A stretch of 53,467 nucleotides of DNA from CAZTTG01 sp964615935 (GCA_964615935.1 CAZTTG010000042.1:1-53467), one strand, 5' to 3'. Counted from the first letter of the stretch, positions 41,950-51,191 are shown. The notes: generated from the sequence alone by a model not told the origin. Numbers and translations are program-made.

Positions 41950-43263
41950 GTGGAGAACAAGGCGATACAGCTCCTGAGGATCCCCGAGACGAGGAGGAAG
42001 ATCCTCATCACCCTCGGGCTGCTGGCGGCCTTCCGCGTGGGCTTCCAGGTGCCCATCCCGGGGATGAGCCCGGACTTCATCCGTCGCATGGGCGAGGGGA
42101 TGGCCGGCAACACCTTGTTCGGCCTGATGAACGCCTTCTCCGGGGCGGCCCTGGGGCAGACGGTCATCTTCGGCCTGGGCATCATGCCCTACATCTCGGC
42201 CTCGATCATCTTCTCCATGCTGTCCAAGGTCTCGCCCCGGATCGAGGCGGTGGCCAAGGAGGGCGCCTCCGGGCAGAAGAAGATCAACCAGTGGACCCGG
42301 CTCACGACCGTGCCCATCGCGCTGATCCAGGCGATCTTCATCTACACCGGGATCTTCATGCAGGACCCGGCGATGATCGCCGAGGGCGCCCCGGGACCGG
42401 TGGGCCTGTTCCTGATCGTGGTGCTCTCGCTGACCGCCGGGGCCATCCTGGTGATGTGGATCGGCGAGCTGATCACCGAGTACGGGATCGGCAACGGCGC
42501 CTCCATCATCATCATGGCGCGGATCATCGCCGCGCTGCCGACCAACATCCAGATGATCGCGGGGGACGAGAACTTCTACCACACTCTGCTGAGCTTGGTG
42601 GGCATCTGGCTGGTGATCGTGGTGGTGATCGTCTACATCACCAAGGGCGCGCGGAGGATACCCATCCAGTACGCGCGGCTGACCCGGGGTCGCCGGGTCT
42701 ACGGCGGGCAGAAGCACTTCCTGCCGATGAAGGTCAACATGGCCGGCGTCATGCCGATCATCTTCGCCTCCATCCTCTTCGTGGTCCCCAGCATCCTGTT
42801 CGGCTCCCTGGGCCTGGATCGCCTGAACCAGCTCTTCCAGAACCCCACCGGCTTCGTCTACATCACCACCTACATGGCCCTGATCTTCGGCTTCTCCTTC
42901 TTCTGGAACCGCCTGATGTTCCAGCCCGAGGAGATCGCCAACAACCTCAGGGAGCACGGCTCCTTCATCCCCGGAATCCGCCCGGGGGCGAGGACCGCCG
43001 AGTACCTGTCGGGCACGCTCACCCGCATCACCCTGGCGGGGGCCGCCTTCCTGGCGGTGATCGCCGTGATGCCCAACTTCGTGACCGCCAACACCACCAT
43101 GCCGCCGGCCATGGCCTACTTCCTGGGGGGCACCTCGGTGCTCATCGTGGTGGGCGTCGCCATGGACCTGGTGGAGCGCCTGAACGCGCAGCTCGTGATG
43201 CGCAACTACGACGGATTCATGAAGTCCGGCGGCGGTGGGGCCGGCTGGGCCAGCAGAGGTTGA
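41950..43263 (+). CDS. secY: Preprotein translocase subunit SecY
   Basis: 437 residues, channel subunit with ten predicted membrane helices, here in the inner membrane. Recognised from the opening RRKILITLGLLAAFRVG, FQVPIPGM, the plug-region AFSGAALGQ, GLGIMPYISASI, ITEYGIGNGAS, and the cytoplasmic loop with GARRIPIQYA. The GTG start at 41950 is 2 nt after the rplO stop. The gene pair with adk is canonical. Confidence 0.97.
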   Translation: MENKAIQLLRIPETRRKILITLGLLAAFRVGFQVPIPGMSPDFIRRMGEGMAGNTLFGLMNAFSGAALGQTVIFGLGIMPYISASIIFSMLSKVSPRIEAVAKEGASGQKKINQWTRLTTVPIALIQAIFIYTGIFMQDPAMIAEGAPGPVGLFLIVVLSLTAGAILVMWIGELITEYGIGNGASIIIMARIIAALPTNIQMIAGDENFYHTLLSLVGIWLVIVVVIVYITKGARRIPIQYARLTRGRRVYGGQKHFLPMKVNMAGVMPIIFASILFVVPSILFGSLGLDRLNQLFQNPTGFVYITTYMALIFGFSFFWNRLMFQPEEIANNLREHGSFIPGIRPGARTAEYLSGTLTRITLAGAAFLAVIAVMPNFVTANTTMPPAMAYFLGGTSVLIVVGVAMDLVERLNAQLVMRNYDGFMKSGGGGAGWASRG

Positions 43264-43267
43264 TTCC

Positions 43268-43939
43268 ATGACCGCGATATTCGTTCTTCTGGGGCCCCCC
43301 GGGGCCGGCAAGGGCACCCAGGCCGTGCGCCTGGCGGAGGCCCTGTCCATCCCCCACATCTCCACCGGCGACCTCTTCCGGGCCAACCTGGCCGAGGGAA
43401 CCGAGCTGGGGAAGCTGGCCAAGCAGTACATGAACGAGGGCCAGCTGGTCCCCGACGAGGTGGTCCTCGACATGCTCTTCGCCCGGGTGGCGGAGGACGA
43501 CTGCCGGCAGGGCTACCTGCTGGACGGCTTCCCCCGCACCGTGCCCCAGGCCGAGGCCTTCGACGCCCGCGTGAAGTCCCAGGAGGGCGGCGCGCCGGCG
43601 GTGAGCGTGGTCAACCTGGCGGTGGCCGACGAGGCCTTGCTCGAGCGGCTCACCGGGCGCCTGATGTGCCGGAGCTGCGGCCGGATCCACCACAAGAGCT
43701 TCTCGCCCCCCAAGCAGGCCGGCCAGTGCGACGACTGCGGGGGCGAGCTCTACCAGCGCGACGACGACAAGCTCGAGGTCGTCCAGCAGCGCCTGGACGT
43801 CTACCACCAGCAGACCCAACCTCTGGTGGACTACTACTCGGCGCAGGGCACGCTGACCGATCTGGACGGCAGCCGGGCCCCCGACGAGGTGTTCGCGGAG
43901 CTCAGGCGCCATGCTCTGGAAGGAGCCGGGAGGGAGTAG
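43268..43939 (+). CDS. adk: Adenylate kinase, zinc-LID type
   Basis: 223 residues, converts AMP plus ATP to two ADP. P loop GPPGAGKGT at about 8-16, ISTGDLFR, GFPRT in the core, and a LID with a four-cysteine zinc site (C-x2-C and C-x2-C: CRSCG and CDDCGG). The C-terminus is ordinary. The ATG at 43268 follows the secY stop by 4 nt. map, which often follows adk, is missing; infA comes next. Confidence 0.97.
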   Translation: MTAIFVLLGPPGAGKGTQAVRLAEALSIPHISTGDLFRANLAEGTELGKLAKQYMNEGQLVPDEVVLDMLFARVAEDDCRQGYLLDGFPRTVPQAEAFDARVKSQEGGAPAVSVVNLAVADEALLERLTGRLMCRSCGRIHHKSFSPPKQAGQCDDCGGELYQRDDDKLEVVQQRLDVYHQQTQPLVDYYSAQGTLTDLDGSRAPDEVFAELRRHALEGAGRE

Positions 43940-43945
43940 GAGCCT

Positions 43946-44185
43946 TTGGCCAAGGAAGAACCCATCACGGTCGAGGCGATCGTATCCGAGGCCCTGCCCA
44001 ACGCGCGTTTTCGCGCCAAGCTGGAGTCGGGACACGAGATCCTGGCTCACGTGAGCGGCAAGATGCGCATGCACTACATCCGCATCCTGCCCGGAGACAA
44101 GATCACCGTGGAGATGTCGCCCTACGACCTCACCAAGGGCCGCATCGTCTATCGTGGAGACCGCAGGCGAAGGAGACGCCGATGA
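43946..44185 (+). CDS. infA: Translation initiation factor IF-1
   Basis: 79 residues, S1-like OB fold that blocks the A site during initiation. Recognised from EAIVSEALPNARFRAKLESGHEILAHVSGKMR (two motifs), the RILPGDKITVEMSPYDLTKGRIVYR stretch and a final poly-Arg tail. The start is TTG (43946) with TAGGAG upstream; no ATG or GTG fits. The stop overlaps the rpmJ ATG (ATGA). Confidence 0.97.
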   Translation: MAKEEPITVEAIVSEALPNARFRAKLESGHEILAHVSGKMRMHYIRILPGDKITVEMSPYDLTKGRIVYRGDRRRRRRR

Positions 44186-44301
44186 AGGTAAGAAGCAGTG
44201 TTCGGCGTATGTGCCCCAGCTGCAAGATCGTGCGCCGCCGAGGCGTGCTGCGCGTCATCTGCAGCAAGGACCCCCGGCACAAGCAAAGGCAGGGCAAGTA
44301 G
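44182..44301 (+). CDS. rpmJ: 50S ribosomal protein L36, zinc type
   Basis: 39 residues. MKVRSSVRRMCPSCK with C11, C14, C27 and H33 makes the C+ zinc knuckle. It is the usual partner of infA and precedes rpsM. The ATG overlaps the infA stop. Confidence 0.97.
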   Translation: MKVRSSVRRMCPSCKIVRRRGVLRVICSKDPRHKQRQGK

Positions 44302-44319
44302 CCCAACGGAGTAGACAGC

Positions 44320-44703
44320 ATGCCGCGAGTCATCGGCGTCGACATTCCCAACAACAAGCGCTTGGACATAGCGCTGACCTACATCTTCGGTGTGGGCAAC
44401 CGGACCGCGCAGCAGATCTGCGCCGAGCTCCAGATGGACCCGGCGCTGAAGGCCCGGGACCTGACCGAGGATCAGCTCACCATCCTGGCCACCCACATCC
44501 AGAAGAGCTACATGGTCGAGGGCAACCTGCGGCGCCAGGTAGCGGCCTCGATCAACCGCTTGAGGGACATCGGATGCTACCGGGGCCTCCGACATCGGAG
44601 GGGGCTGCCGGTCAGAGGGCAGCGGACCCGGACCAACGCTCGCGGACGCAAGGGACCCCGTAAGACCGTCGCCGGCAAGAAGTCGGTGAAGGCCATGAAG
44701 TAA
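44320..44703 (+). CDS. rpsM: 30S ribosomal protein S13
   Basis: 127 residues, 30S head protein bridging to the 50S subunit. Recognised from MPRVIGVDIPNNKRLDIALTYI first half, IKRLRDIGCYRG-like NRLRDIGCYRGLRHRRGLPV, and RTRTNARGRKGPRKTV. A basic tail (about 8 residues) follows. rpsK starts after 3 nt. Confidence 0.98.
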   Translation: MPRVIGVDIPNNKRLDIALTYIFGVGNRTAQQICAELQMDPALKARDLTEDQLTILATHIQKSYMVEGNLRRQVAASINRLRDIGCYRGLRHRRGLPVRGQRTRTNARGRKGPRKTVAGKKSVKAMK

Positions 44704-44706
44704 GCC

Positions 44707-45087
44707 ATGGGCAAGTCGACCAAACGCAAACCCAAGAAGAACGTGGCCAAGGGCATCGCCCACGTGAAGGCCTCGTTCAACAACACGATCATCACCATCA
44801 CCTCGCTGACCGGGGACACCATCAGCTGGGGTGCCGCCGGAGGCGCGGGCTTCCGGGGCACTCGCAAGAGCACGCCCTTCGCCGCCCAGCGGGCGGCGGA
44901 GAACGCGGCCCACGCCGCCAAGCGGCACGGCATGCGCGAGGTGGAGGTGCGCGTGAGGGGAGCCGGCTCCGGGCGGGAGTCGGCCGTCCGGGCCCTGTCC
45001 AACTCCGGGCTCAACATCACCTCGATCGAGGACGTGACGCCCCTCCCGCACAACGGCTGCCGCGCCCGCAAGCGCCGGCGCGTCTGA
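44707..45087 (+). CDS. rpsK: 30S ribosomal protein S11
   Basis: 126 residues, platform protein near the E site and anti-Shine-Dalgarno. Recognised from IAHVKASFNNTIITITSLTG, GFRGTRKSTPFAAQ and SIEDVTPLPHNGCRARKRRRV. Length is normal. rpsD follows after 19 nt. Confidence 0.98.
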   Translation: MGKSTKRKPKKNVAKGIAHVKASFNNTIITITSLTGDTISWGAAGGAGFRGTRKSTPFAAQRAAENAAHAAKRHGMREVEVRVRGAGSGRESAVRALSNSGLNITSIEDVTPLPHNGCRARKRRRV

Positions 45088-45106
45088 CCTACGGAGCGAG
45101 AATCAC

Positions 45107-45733
45107 ATGGCCCGCTACACATCCAACAAGTGCAAGCTCTGCCGGCGTGAGGGCATGAAGCTGTTCCTCAAGGGGCAGCGTTGCTTCAGCGACAAGTGCT
45201 CGCTCAGCCGCCGGGACTACCCCCCCGGCGTCCACGCCCAGAAGCGGACGAAGGTGACCGACTACGGCGTTCACCTGCGAGAGAAGCAGAAGCTCAAGCG
45301 GATCTACGGGGTCCTGGAGCGACAGTTCCGCCTGTACTTCAAGGACGCCGAGCGTCAGAAGGGGAACACCGGCGAGAACCTGCTGATCCTGCTCGAGCGC
45401 CGGCTGGACAACGTCGTGCTGGCCAGCGGCTTCGCCCTGTCCCGCAACCACGCCCGCCAGCTGATCAACCACGGTCACTTCACCGTGAACGGACGGCGCG
45501 TGGACATCTCTTCCTTCCTGGTGCGCCCGGGTGACGTGGTCACCCCCGGCACCAAGGAGAAGACCCGCAAGATGGCCGCCGAGGCACTGGAGGTGAACAA
45601 GTCGCAGCCCGTCCCCACCTGGTTGGAGGTCACGCGCGACGAGCTCAGCTCCAAGGTCATTGGACTGCCCAAGCGTGAGGACATCCCGCATCCGATCCAG
45701 GAACAGCTCGTGGTCGAGATCTGCTCCAAGTAG
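45107..45733 (+). CDS. rpsD: 30S ribosomal protein S4, zinc type
   Basis: 208 residues, early 16S rRNA binder; in E. coli also represses the alpha operon. The N-terminal CKLCRREGMKLFLKG ... CFSDKC has four cysteines in the C+ arrangement, and the S4 domain has RLDNVVLASGFALSRNHARQL and HGHFTVNGRRVDI. A gap of 63 nt with two palindromes separates it from rpoA. Confidence 0.97.
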   Translation: MARYTSNKCKLCRREGMKLFLKGQRCFSDKCSLSRRDYPPGVHAQKRTKVTDYGVHLREKQKLKRIYGVLERQFRLYFKDAERQKGNTGENLLILLERRLDNVVLASGFALSRNHARQLINHGHFTVNGRRVDISSFLVRPGDVVTPGTKEKTRKMAAEALEVNKSQPVPTWLEVTRDELSSKVIGLPKREDIPHPIQEQLVVEICSK

Positions 45734-45740
45734 GCATGGG

Positions 45741-45770
45741 GACGATCGCGATCGTCGGCCGCTGAGGCCG
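45741..45770 (+). promoter_or_regulatory. Tandem palindromes between rpsD and rpoA
   Basis: The perfect 16-bp palindrome GACGATCGCGATCGTC (45741-45756) is followed directly by the hairpin CGGCC-gctga-GGCCG (45756-45770), which shares its first base. rpoA starts at 45797 behind a strong GAGGAGG site. Candidate translational operator, mRNA processing site or DNA-binding site. Confidence 0.45.
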
Positions 45771-45796
45771 GACGGCAGACATAGAGGAGGACCTCG

Positions 45797-46786
45797 ATGA
45801 GGATTCGCTGGCGCAACTTCGAGCTACCGAGCAGGGTGGAGCCCGACAAGGGCACGCTGACCGAAGAGTACGGCCGCTTCATTGTGGAGCCCTTCGAGCA
45901 AGGCTTCGGGCACACCATCGGGAACGGCCTCCGACGCGTGTTGCTCTCGTCCATCGAGGGGACCGCGGTGACGTCGGTCCGTATCGACTCCGCCTCCCAC
46001 GAGTTCGATTCCCTGGACGGCGTCTACGAGGACGTCACCGACATCATCCTCAACCTGAAGCGGCTCCGCATCCATCACGAGGGAACCGAGCCCATCGCCT
46101 GCCTGATCCAGAAGGACGGCAAGGGCGAGGTGACCGGTGCGGACGTGGAGTGCGAGGGCGATGCCGAGGTGGTCAACAAGGACCTCCACATCTGCAGCCT
46201 CACCTCCGATCGTGAGATCACGATGGAGCTGAGCGTAAAGAAGGGTCGGGGCTACGTACCCGCCGAGGAGAACGCCCCCGAGATCGAGGAGCTGGGCACC
46301 ATCCCGGTGGACTCGATCTACTCACCGGTCCATCGGGTTCGCTACGCCGTGGAGGCCACGCGCGTCGGGAAGTTCACCAACTACGACCGCCTGATCCTCG
46401 AGCTGTGGACCGACGGCACGGTGACCCCCGAGCTGGCCCTGATCGAGGCGGCCAAGATCTACCGCAAGCACCTGAACCCCTTCGTGCTGCTGGACTCCAG
46501 CCGGGACGAGCAGCCCGTCTGCGAGGATCCCAGCACCTCCGAGTTCAACGAGCTCAATCAGGAGGTCAGCAAGATCACCGAGGTCCTCTCGGAGCCGATC
46601 TCGATCCTGGACCTCTCGGTGCGGGCGCGCAACTGCCTGGACGGGGCCAACCTCCAGTGCATGAAGGATCTCGTCATGCTGACCGAGAACGAGGTCATGA
46701 ACCTCAAGAACCTCGGCAAGACCAGCCTGACGGAGATCAAGACCAAGCTGGCCGAGCGCGGACTCTCGCTCGGGATGACCCTCTGA
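45797..46786 (+). CDS. rpoA: RNA polymerase alpha subunit
   Basis: 329 residues. The N-terminal assembly domain has FIVEPFEQGFGHTIGNGLRRVLLSSIEG and the C-terminal domain (about 250-329) has LSVRARNCLDGANLQCMKDLV and LGKTSLTEIKTKLAERGLSLG, the UP-element and activator contact. GAGGAGG ribosome site at good distance from the ATG. rplQ follows after 13 nt. Confidence 0.98.
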   Translation: MRIRWRNFELPSRVEPDKGTLTEEYGRFIVEPFEQGFGHTIGNGLRRVLLSSIEGTAVTSVRIDSASHEFDSLDGVYEDVTDIILNLKRLRIHHEGTEPIACLIQKDGKGEVTGADVECEGDAEVVNKDLHICSLTSDREITMELSVKKGRGYVPAEENAPEIEELGTIPVDSIYSPVHRVRYAVEATRVGKFTNYDRLILELWTDGTVTPELALIEAAKIYRKHLNPFVLLDSSRDEQPVCEDPSTSEFNELNQEVSKITEVLSEPISILDLSVRARNCLDGANLQCMKDLVMLTENEVMNLKNLGKTSLTEIKTKLAERGLSLGMTL

Positions 46787-46799
46787 AGCGAGCCCTCCG

Positions 46800-47183
46800 A
46801 TGCGACACCGAGTAGCCACGGCCAAGCTTGGCCGCACCCACAGCCACCGTGCGGCCATGCGCCGCAACATGGCCTCCTCCCTGATACGGTACGAGCGGAT
46901 CACCACCACCCTCACCAAGGCCAAGGCGCTCAAGCCGGTGGCCGAGAAGCTGGTGACTCTGGCGAGGAAGTCCAGCGTGCACGGCCGCCGTCTGGCCTTC
47001 GCGCGCCTGCGCGATCGGGAAGCCGTCCGCAAGCTGTTCGAGGTCATCGGACCTCGCTTCGCGGACCGCCCGGGGGGCTACTGTCGCATCATCAAGCTGG
47101 CCAAGCCGAGGTTGGGAGACCGGGCCGAGCGCGCGGTGCTGGAGTTCGTCGAGCGCACGCCCGAGGAGGATCTCGAGGAGTAG
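46800..47183 (+). CDS. rplQ: 50S ribosomal protein L17
   Basis: 127 residues. Recognised from MRHRVATAKLGRTHSHRAAMRRNM, then IRYERITTTLTKAKALKPVAEKLVTLA and GGYCRIIKLAKPRLGDRAERAVLEFV (motifs in order). It ends the alpha operon. Downstream is a GGGGGG/CCCCCC potential hairpin and then the dispersed hairpin repeat. Confidence 0.97.
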   Translation: MRHRVATAKLGRTHSHRAAMRRNMASSLIRYERITTTLTKAKALKPVAEKLVTLARKSSVHGRRLAFARLRDREAVRKLFEVIGPRFADRPGGYCRIIKLAKPRLGDRAERAVLEFVERTPEEDLEE

Positions 47184-47217
47184 GGGGGTCGGGGCCTCGT
47201 CACTGCCCCCCCGCCCC

Positions 47218-47440
47218 GCGCGGCAAACTTGCCGCGCCGGCGCCGAGTGGCGCCGTAACGCCACGCGAGGTGCGCGCAGCGCACCGAGCATGTGGCGTGA
47301 TCATCGGTCGAACCGTCCGACGCCGTAGTTGCGCAGGCCATGCCTCACGGCAGCAGGAATCGCTCGTGGGGGCAGGAATCCCGTCGGCGTCCCGGGAGGC
47401 TGTGACGAGGCCGCGCCCGCTCCGCGGGCGCTCGCCGAGT
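47218..47440 (+). repeat. Dispersed multi-hairpin repeat, copy 2
   Basis: Same element as 1-223, here in direct orientation just after rplQ. It starts with palindrome GCGCGGCAAACTTGCCGCGC (47218-47237) and ends near GCGCCCGCTCCGCGGGCGC (about 47413-47431) and CTCGCCGAGT. Differences include a change in the left arm of the long hairpin (CGAGG for CTCGG), which weakens it. Both ends of the element carry their own strong hairpin. Confidence 0.85.
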
Positions 47441-47473
47441 AGACCGCTCACGTCTGCCGTTGCGTCGGTCGCG

Positions 47474-47577
47474 GCCTCACGGCCACAGGAACCGCTCGTG
47501 GGAGCAGGAACCCCGTCGGCGTCCCGGGAGGCAATGACGAGGCCGCTCCCGCTCCGCGGGCGCGCCGAGTAGACCGC
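47474..47577 (+). repeat. Partial tandem copy of the repeat's right half
   Basis: It is a second version of 47342-47447 (GCCTCAC ... CCGAGTAGACCGC), offset by about 132 bp. It includes the GCTCCCGCTCCGCGGGCGC hairpin. The left half of the element is not repeated. This suggests local duplication after insertion. Confidence 0.75.
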
Positions 47578-47627
47578 CCGCGCCCACCCGTGAGGCTCCT
47601 CGCCCCCGGCCACTCCAAGCCCCCCCC

Positions 47628-50600
47628 CTACATCCGCGCCAGCCGCATCCTGCCCCGCCCCAGCAGCCGGTCCACCTCGGCCGCCAGCTCGGCGCAGGCC
47701 GCGACCTTGAACCGCGCGTCCGCCCGCACCCGGCGGGTGCACCCGTCCTCCCCCTCCACCTGCAGGAAGAGGGGATTGGGCCCCGGGTGCCCCTTCACCA
47801 GCTTCTTCAGCTCCTCCAGCCTCTCCCGGTCCCCCGGCGCCAGGTGCACCAGCACTCCCCCCTCGAAGCGGGAGAGGGCCTCCTCAACCGTGTAGACCTC
47901 CTCCAGGATCAGCGCCGGCTCCTCCGTGTCCTCCTCCACCTTGGCGCGGCACACGACCACCGTGTCCTCGATCAGGAGCTCGCGGTACTCGTCGAAGGTG
48001 CGGGGGAAGCAGGTGACCTGGACGCCGCCCTCCAGGTCCTCCAGCCGGAAGCGCGCCATGCGGCGGCCCGCCATGCGCCCCGAGCGCACCAGCGACTCGT
48101 TGTAGCCCACGATCAGGCCGCCCATGGTGATCGAGCCTCCGGCACAGCCGGCCACCTGTGAGGAGCGCACCGTGGAGAGCACCTCGAACAGGCCGGCGCG
48201 ATCCTCGAGCGGGTGCCCGCTGAGGTAGAAGCCCAGGACCTCGTACTCGGCCTTCAAGGTCTCGTCGCGGCCCCAGGCGTGGCGCTCGTCGAGGCCGTCG
48301 CCCTCCTCCTCGGCGCCCTCGGCCCCCGGCGGGTCCCCCCCGAAGAGGGATCCCTGCCCGGCCCGCCGGTCCTGGGCCGCCCGGGCGCCGTCGGTGAGCG
48401 CCCCGTCGAGGGCGTGCAGCAGCGCCCCGCGGTCGAAGTCCATCCCATCGAAGGCGCCCGCCTTGATGATCGCCTCGCAGGTGAGGCGGGGAAGCTCGGC
48501 CGGGTTGGCGTGCTGGAGCAGGCGGTGCAGGCTGAGCCGCCGGCCCTCCTCGAGGATCTCCGCCCGCGCTCGCACCAGGGCTTCGATGGCCCGGCTGCCG
48601 GTGCCCTTGATCGCGCCCAGCCCGAAGCGGATCCCCTCTCCCTCGGGCTCGAACTCCCAGCCGGAGTGGCGCACGTCGGGGGGCAGGAGGGCGATCTCCG
48701 CGCGCCGGGCGTCCTCCATCAGCTCCTTGATCTTGTCCGAATCGGACATCTCGCAGGACATGTTGGCGGCCAGGAAGGCGGTGCGGAAGTTGGCCTTGAG
48801 GTAGGCCGTCTGGTAGGTGATCAGGGCGTAGGCCGTGGAGTGGGACTTGTTGAAGCCGTAGCCCCCGAACTTGACGATGTTGTCCCAGATCACCTCGGCC
48901 GCGTGCTCCTGGCAGCCGTTCCGTCGAGCGCCCTCCACGAACTGCGCGGCGAAGTTGCGCATCACCTCGGGCTGCTTCTTGCTCATCGCCTTGCGCAGGT
49001 TGTCCGCCTCGTTGAGCGTGAAGTCGGCCAGGGCGCTGGAGATCAGCATCACCTGCTCCTGGTAGACGATGCAGCCGTAGGTGTCCTCCAGGATCTCCTC
49101 GATGCTGCCGTGGGGGGACTCGATCTCCTCCTGGCCGTGCTTGCGGCGCACGAAGGTGTCGACCATGCCCGACTCCAGGGGCCCCGGTCGATAGAGGGCC
49201 AGCACCGCGATCAGGTCCTCGAAGCAGTCCGGCCGCAGCCTCGCCAGGAGCTTGCGCATCCCGTCCGACTCGAGCTGGAACACCCCCACGGTGTCGCCCG
49301 CCGTCAGGAGCTCGTAGGTCCGCGGATCCCCCTCGGGCAGGCGCTCGAGGTCGGGGGGGGTGCCGCCCTGCCGGCGGATGTTCTCCAGGGCCCGCGAGAG
49401 GATGGTCAGGGTCCGTAGGCCCAGGTAGTCCATCTTCAGGAGCCCCAGCGCCTCGAGCTGGGTGGCGGGCCACTGGGTCGCGATCTCCTCGCCGTGGGTG
49501 CACAGCGGCACGTACTCCACGATCGGCTTGTCGGCGATCACCACCCCGGCGGCGTGCGTGGAGATGTGCCGGGCTATCCCCTCCAGGCCCACCGAGAGCT
49601 CGAAGAGCTCCTTTATGCGCGGCTCCGAGTCCTGGAGCGCGCTCAGGTCGGGATCCGATTCGATGGCCTCGCCCAGGGGCGGCGCCCCGGGGCCGGCGGG
49701 GATCTTCTTGGCGATCCGGTCCACCTCGCCCAGGGGCACGTCCAGCACCCGCCCCACGTCGCGCACCACGGTGCGCGAGGCCATGGTCCCGAAGGTCACG
49801 ATCTGAGCGACGTTCTCGTGGCCGTACTTGTCGCGCGTGTACTGCAGCACGCGCTCCCGCCCCTCCTTGCAGAAGTCGATGTCGATGTCGGGCATCGAGA
49901 TGCGCGCGCTGTTGAGGAAGCGCTCGAAGAGCAGGCCGTGCCGGAGCGGGTCGACCTGGGTGATTCCCAGCACGAAGGCGACGATCGAGCCGGCCGCCGA
50001 GCCCCGGCCGGGGCCCACCGGGATGCGGTTCTCCCGGGACCATCGGATGAGGTCCCAGACGATCAGGAAGTAGGAGGTGAAGCCCATCTCCTGGATGACC
50101 TGCTTCTCGTGCTCGAGCCGGTCGACGGCCTCCCGGTGGTCGGCGCCGTACAGCCGCCGCAGGCCTTCGCGGCACAGGCGGTCGAAGAGCTCCTCGGGGG
50201 TCTCCCCGGATTCGGGCTGGAAGACCGGCACGTGGTAGGCGCCGAACTCCATCTGCAGGTCGACCTGCTCGGCCACCTGCACGGTCGCCTTCAGGGCCTC
50301 GGGGAGGTCGCTGAAGATCTCCGCCATCTCGCGGCGGTTCCGGAAGAACAGCGAGTCGGTGTCGAAGCGCAGGCGCTTCTCGTCGTCGCGCTTGGCCCCG
50401 GTGTTGATGCACAGGAGCACGTCCTGCGCCGCGCAGTCCTCGTGGCGCAGGTAGTGGATGTCGTTGGTGGCCACCAGGGGGATCCCGGTCCGCTGGTGCA
50501 GGCCCACCAGGGCCTCGTTGACGCGCTCCTGGGCCTCGATCCCGTTGCGCTGCAGCTCCAGCCAGAAGAACTCGGGCCCGAACAGGTCGCGGAGCTCGAC

Positions 50601-51083
50601 GGCGATCGCCTCGGCCTGCTGCTCCCGGCCCCTCAGCGAGAGCTGGCTGATCTCGCCCGAGAGGCAGCCCGAGAGGCAGGTGAGGCCGCCGGCGTGGGCG
50701 GCCAGGACCTCCTTGTCGATGCGCGGCCGGACGTGGTGGCCCTCGGTGTAGGCCAGGGTGGCCAGGCGCATGAGGTTGCGCAGGCCCTCCCGGTCGCGGG
50801 CCAGCAGGGTGAGGTGGTGGTAGCCGTTGTGATCCCGGTTGTGGGGCTGCAGGCGGGAGGTCTTGGCGACGTAGGCCTCGCAGCCGATGATGGGCTTGAT
50901 GCCGGCCTTCTCGCAGGTCTGGTACAGCTCGACCGCCCCGAACATGTTCCCGTGGTCGGTGAGGGCGAGGGCCGGCTGCCCGTCCTCCTGGCAGGCCTCG
51001 ACCAGCCGGGAGATCTTGTTGGCTCCGTCCAGGAGGCTGTACTCCGAGTGGACGTGGAGGTGGACGAATTCGGGATCAGGCAT
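47628..51083 (-). CDS. dnaE: DNA polymerase III alpha subunit (DnaE)
   Basis: 1151 residues, replicative polymerase. The N-terminal PHP domain (HLHVHSEYSLLDG and TDHGNMFG, near 8-45), the polymerase domain with PDIDIDF carrying two catalytic aspartates near 400 and KMDYLGLRTL for the third, GPGRGSAAGSIVAF, the helix-hairpin-helix region, and an OB fold (MGGLIVGYNES ... ARFRLEDLEGGVQVTCFP) near the C-terminus. Length matches DnaE1. No intein. It is oriented against rplQ and starts 108 nt after the upstream carbamoyltransferase gene. No Shine-Dalgarno is evident. Confidence 0.98.
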   Translation of the reverse strand: MPDPEFVHLHVHSEYSLLDGANKISRLVEACQEDGQPALALTDHGNMFGAVELYQTCEKAGIKPIIGCEAYVAKTSRLQPHNRDHNGYHHLTLLARDREGLRNLMRLATLAYTEGHHVRPRIDKEVLAAHAGGLTCLSGCLSGEISQLSLRGREQQAEAIAVELRDLFGPEFFWLELQRNGIEAQERVNEALVGLHQRTGIPLVATNDIHYLRHEDCAAQDVLLCINTGAKRDDEKRLRFDTDSLFFRNRREMAEIFSDLPEALKATVQVAEQVDLQMEFGAYHVPVFQPESGETPEELFDRLCREGLRRLYGADHREAVDRLEHEKQVIQEMGFTSYFLIVWDLIRWSRENRIPVGPGRGSAAGSIVAFVLGITQVDPLRHGLLFERFLNSARISMPDIDIDFCKEGRERVLQYTRDKYGHENVAQIVTFGTMASRTVVRDVGRVLDVPLGEVDRIAKKIPAGPGAPPLGEAIESDPDLSALQDSEPRIKELFELSVGLEGIARHISTHAAGVVIADKPIVEYVPLCTHGEEIATQWPATQLEALGLLKMDYLGLRTLTILSRALENIRRQGGTPPDLERLPEGDPRTYELLTAGDTVGVFQLESDGMRKLLARLRPDCFEDLIAVLALYRPGPLESGMVDTFVRRKHGQEEIESPHGSIEEILEDTYGCIVYQEQVMLISSALADFTLNEADNLRKAMSKKQPEVMRNFAAQFVEGARRNGCQEHAAEVIWDNIVKFGGYGFNKSHSTAYALITYQTAYLKANFRTAFLAANMSCEMSDSDKIKELMEDARRAEIALLPPDVRHSGWEFEPEGEGIRFGLGAIKGTGSRAIEALVRARAEILEEGRRLSLHRLLQHANPAELPRLTCEAIIKAGAFDGMDFDRGALLHALDGALTDGARAAQDRRAGQGSLFGGDPPGAEGAEEEGDGLDERHAWGRDETLKAEYEVLGFYLSGHPLEDRAGLFEVLSTVRSSQVAGCAGGSITMGGLIVGYNESLVRSGRMAGRRMARFRLEDLEGGVQVTCFPRTFDEYRELLIEDTVVVCRAKVEEDTEEPALILEEVYTVEEALSRFEGGVLVHLAPGDRERLEELKKLVKGHPGPNPLFLQVEGEDGCTRRVRADARFKVAACAELAAEVDRLLGRGRMRLARM

Positions 51084-51191
51084 GGGTCGGGTGGCGCGCT
51101 GTGGTGTCGGGAAGCTCTCCGTCGGGGCGGTCGATGATAGCCCGGGGGGGGAGCGAACGAAGTCCCGACCTCGATCCGCCGCGCAGCCGCC

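Larger units (their letters stand above)
47184..47627. other. Convergent intergenic region rplQ-dnaE (444 bp), filled by repeats
   Basis: No gene. 47184-47217 has a G-run/C-run that could pair and act as the rplQ terminator. 47218-47577 is dispersed hairpin repeat plus a partial tandem copy. 47578-47627 is unremarkable sequence before the dnaE stop (dnaE reads on the minus strand). Confidence 0.7.
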
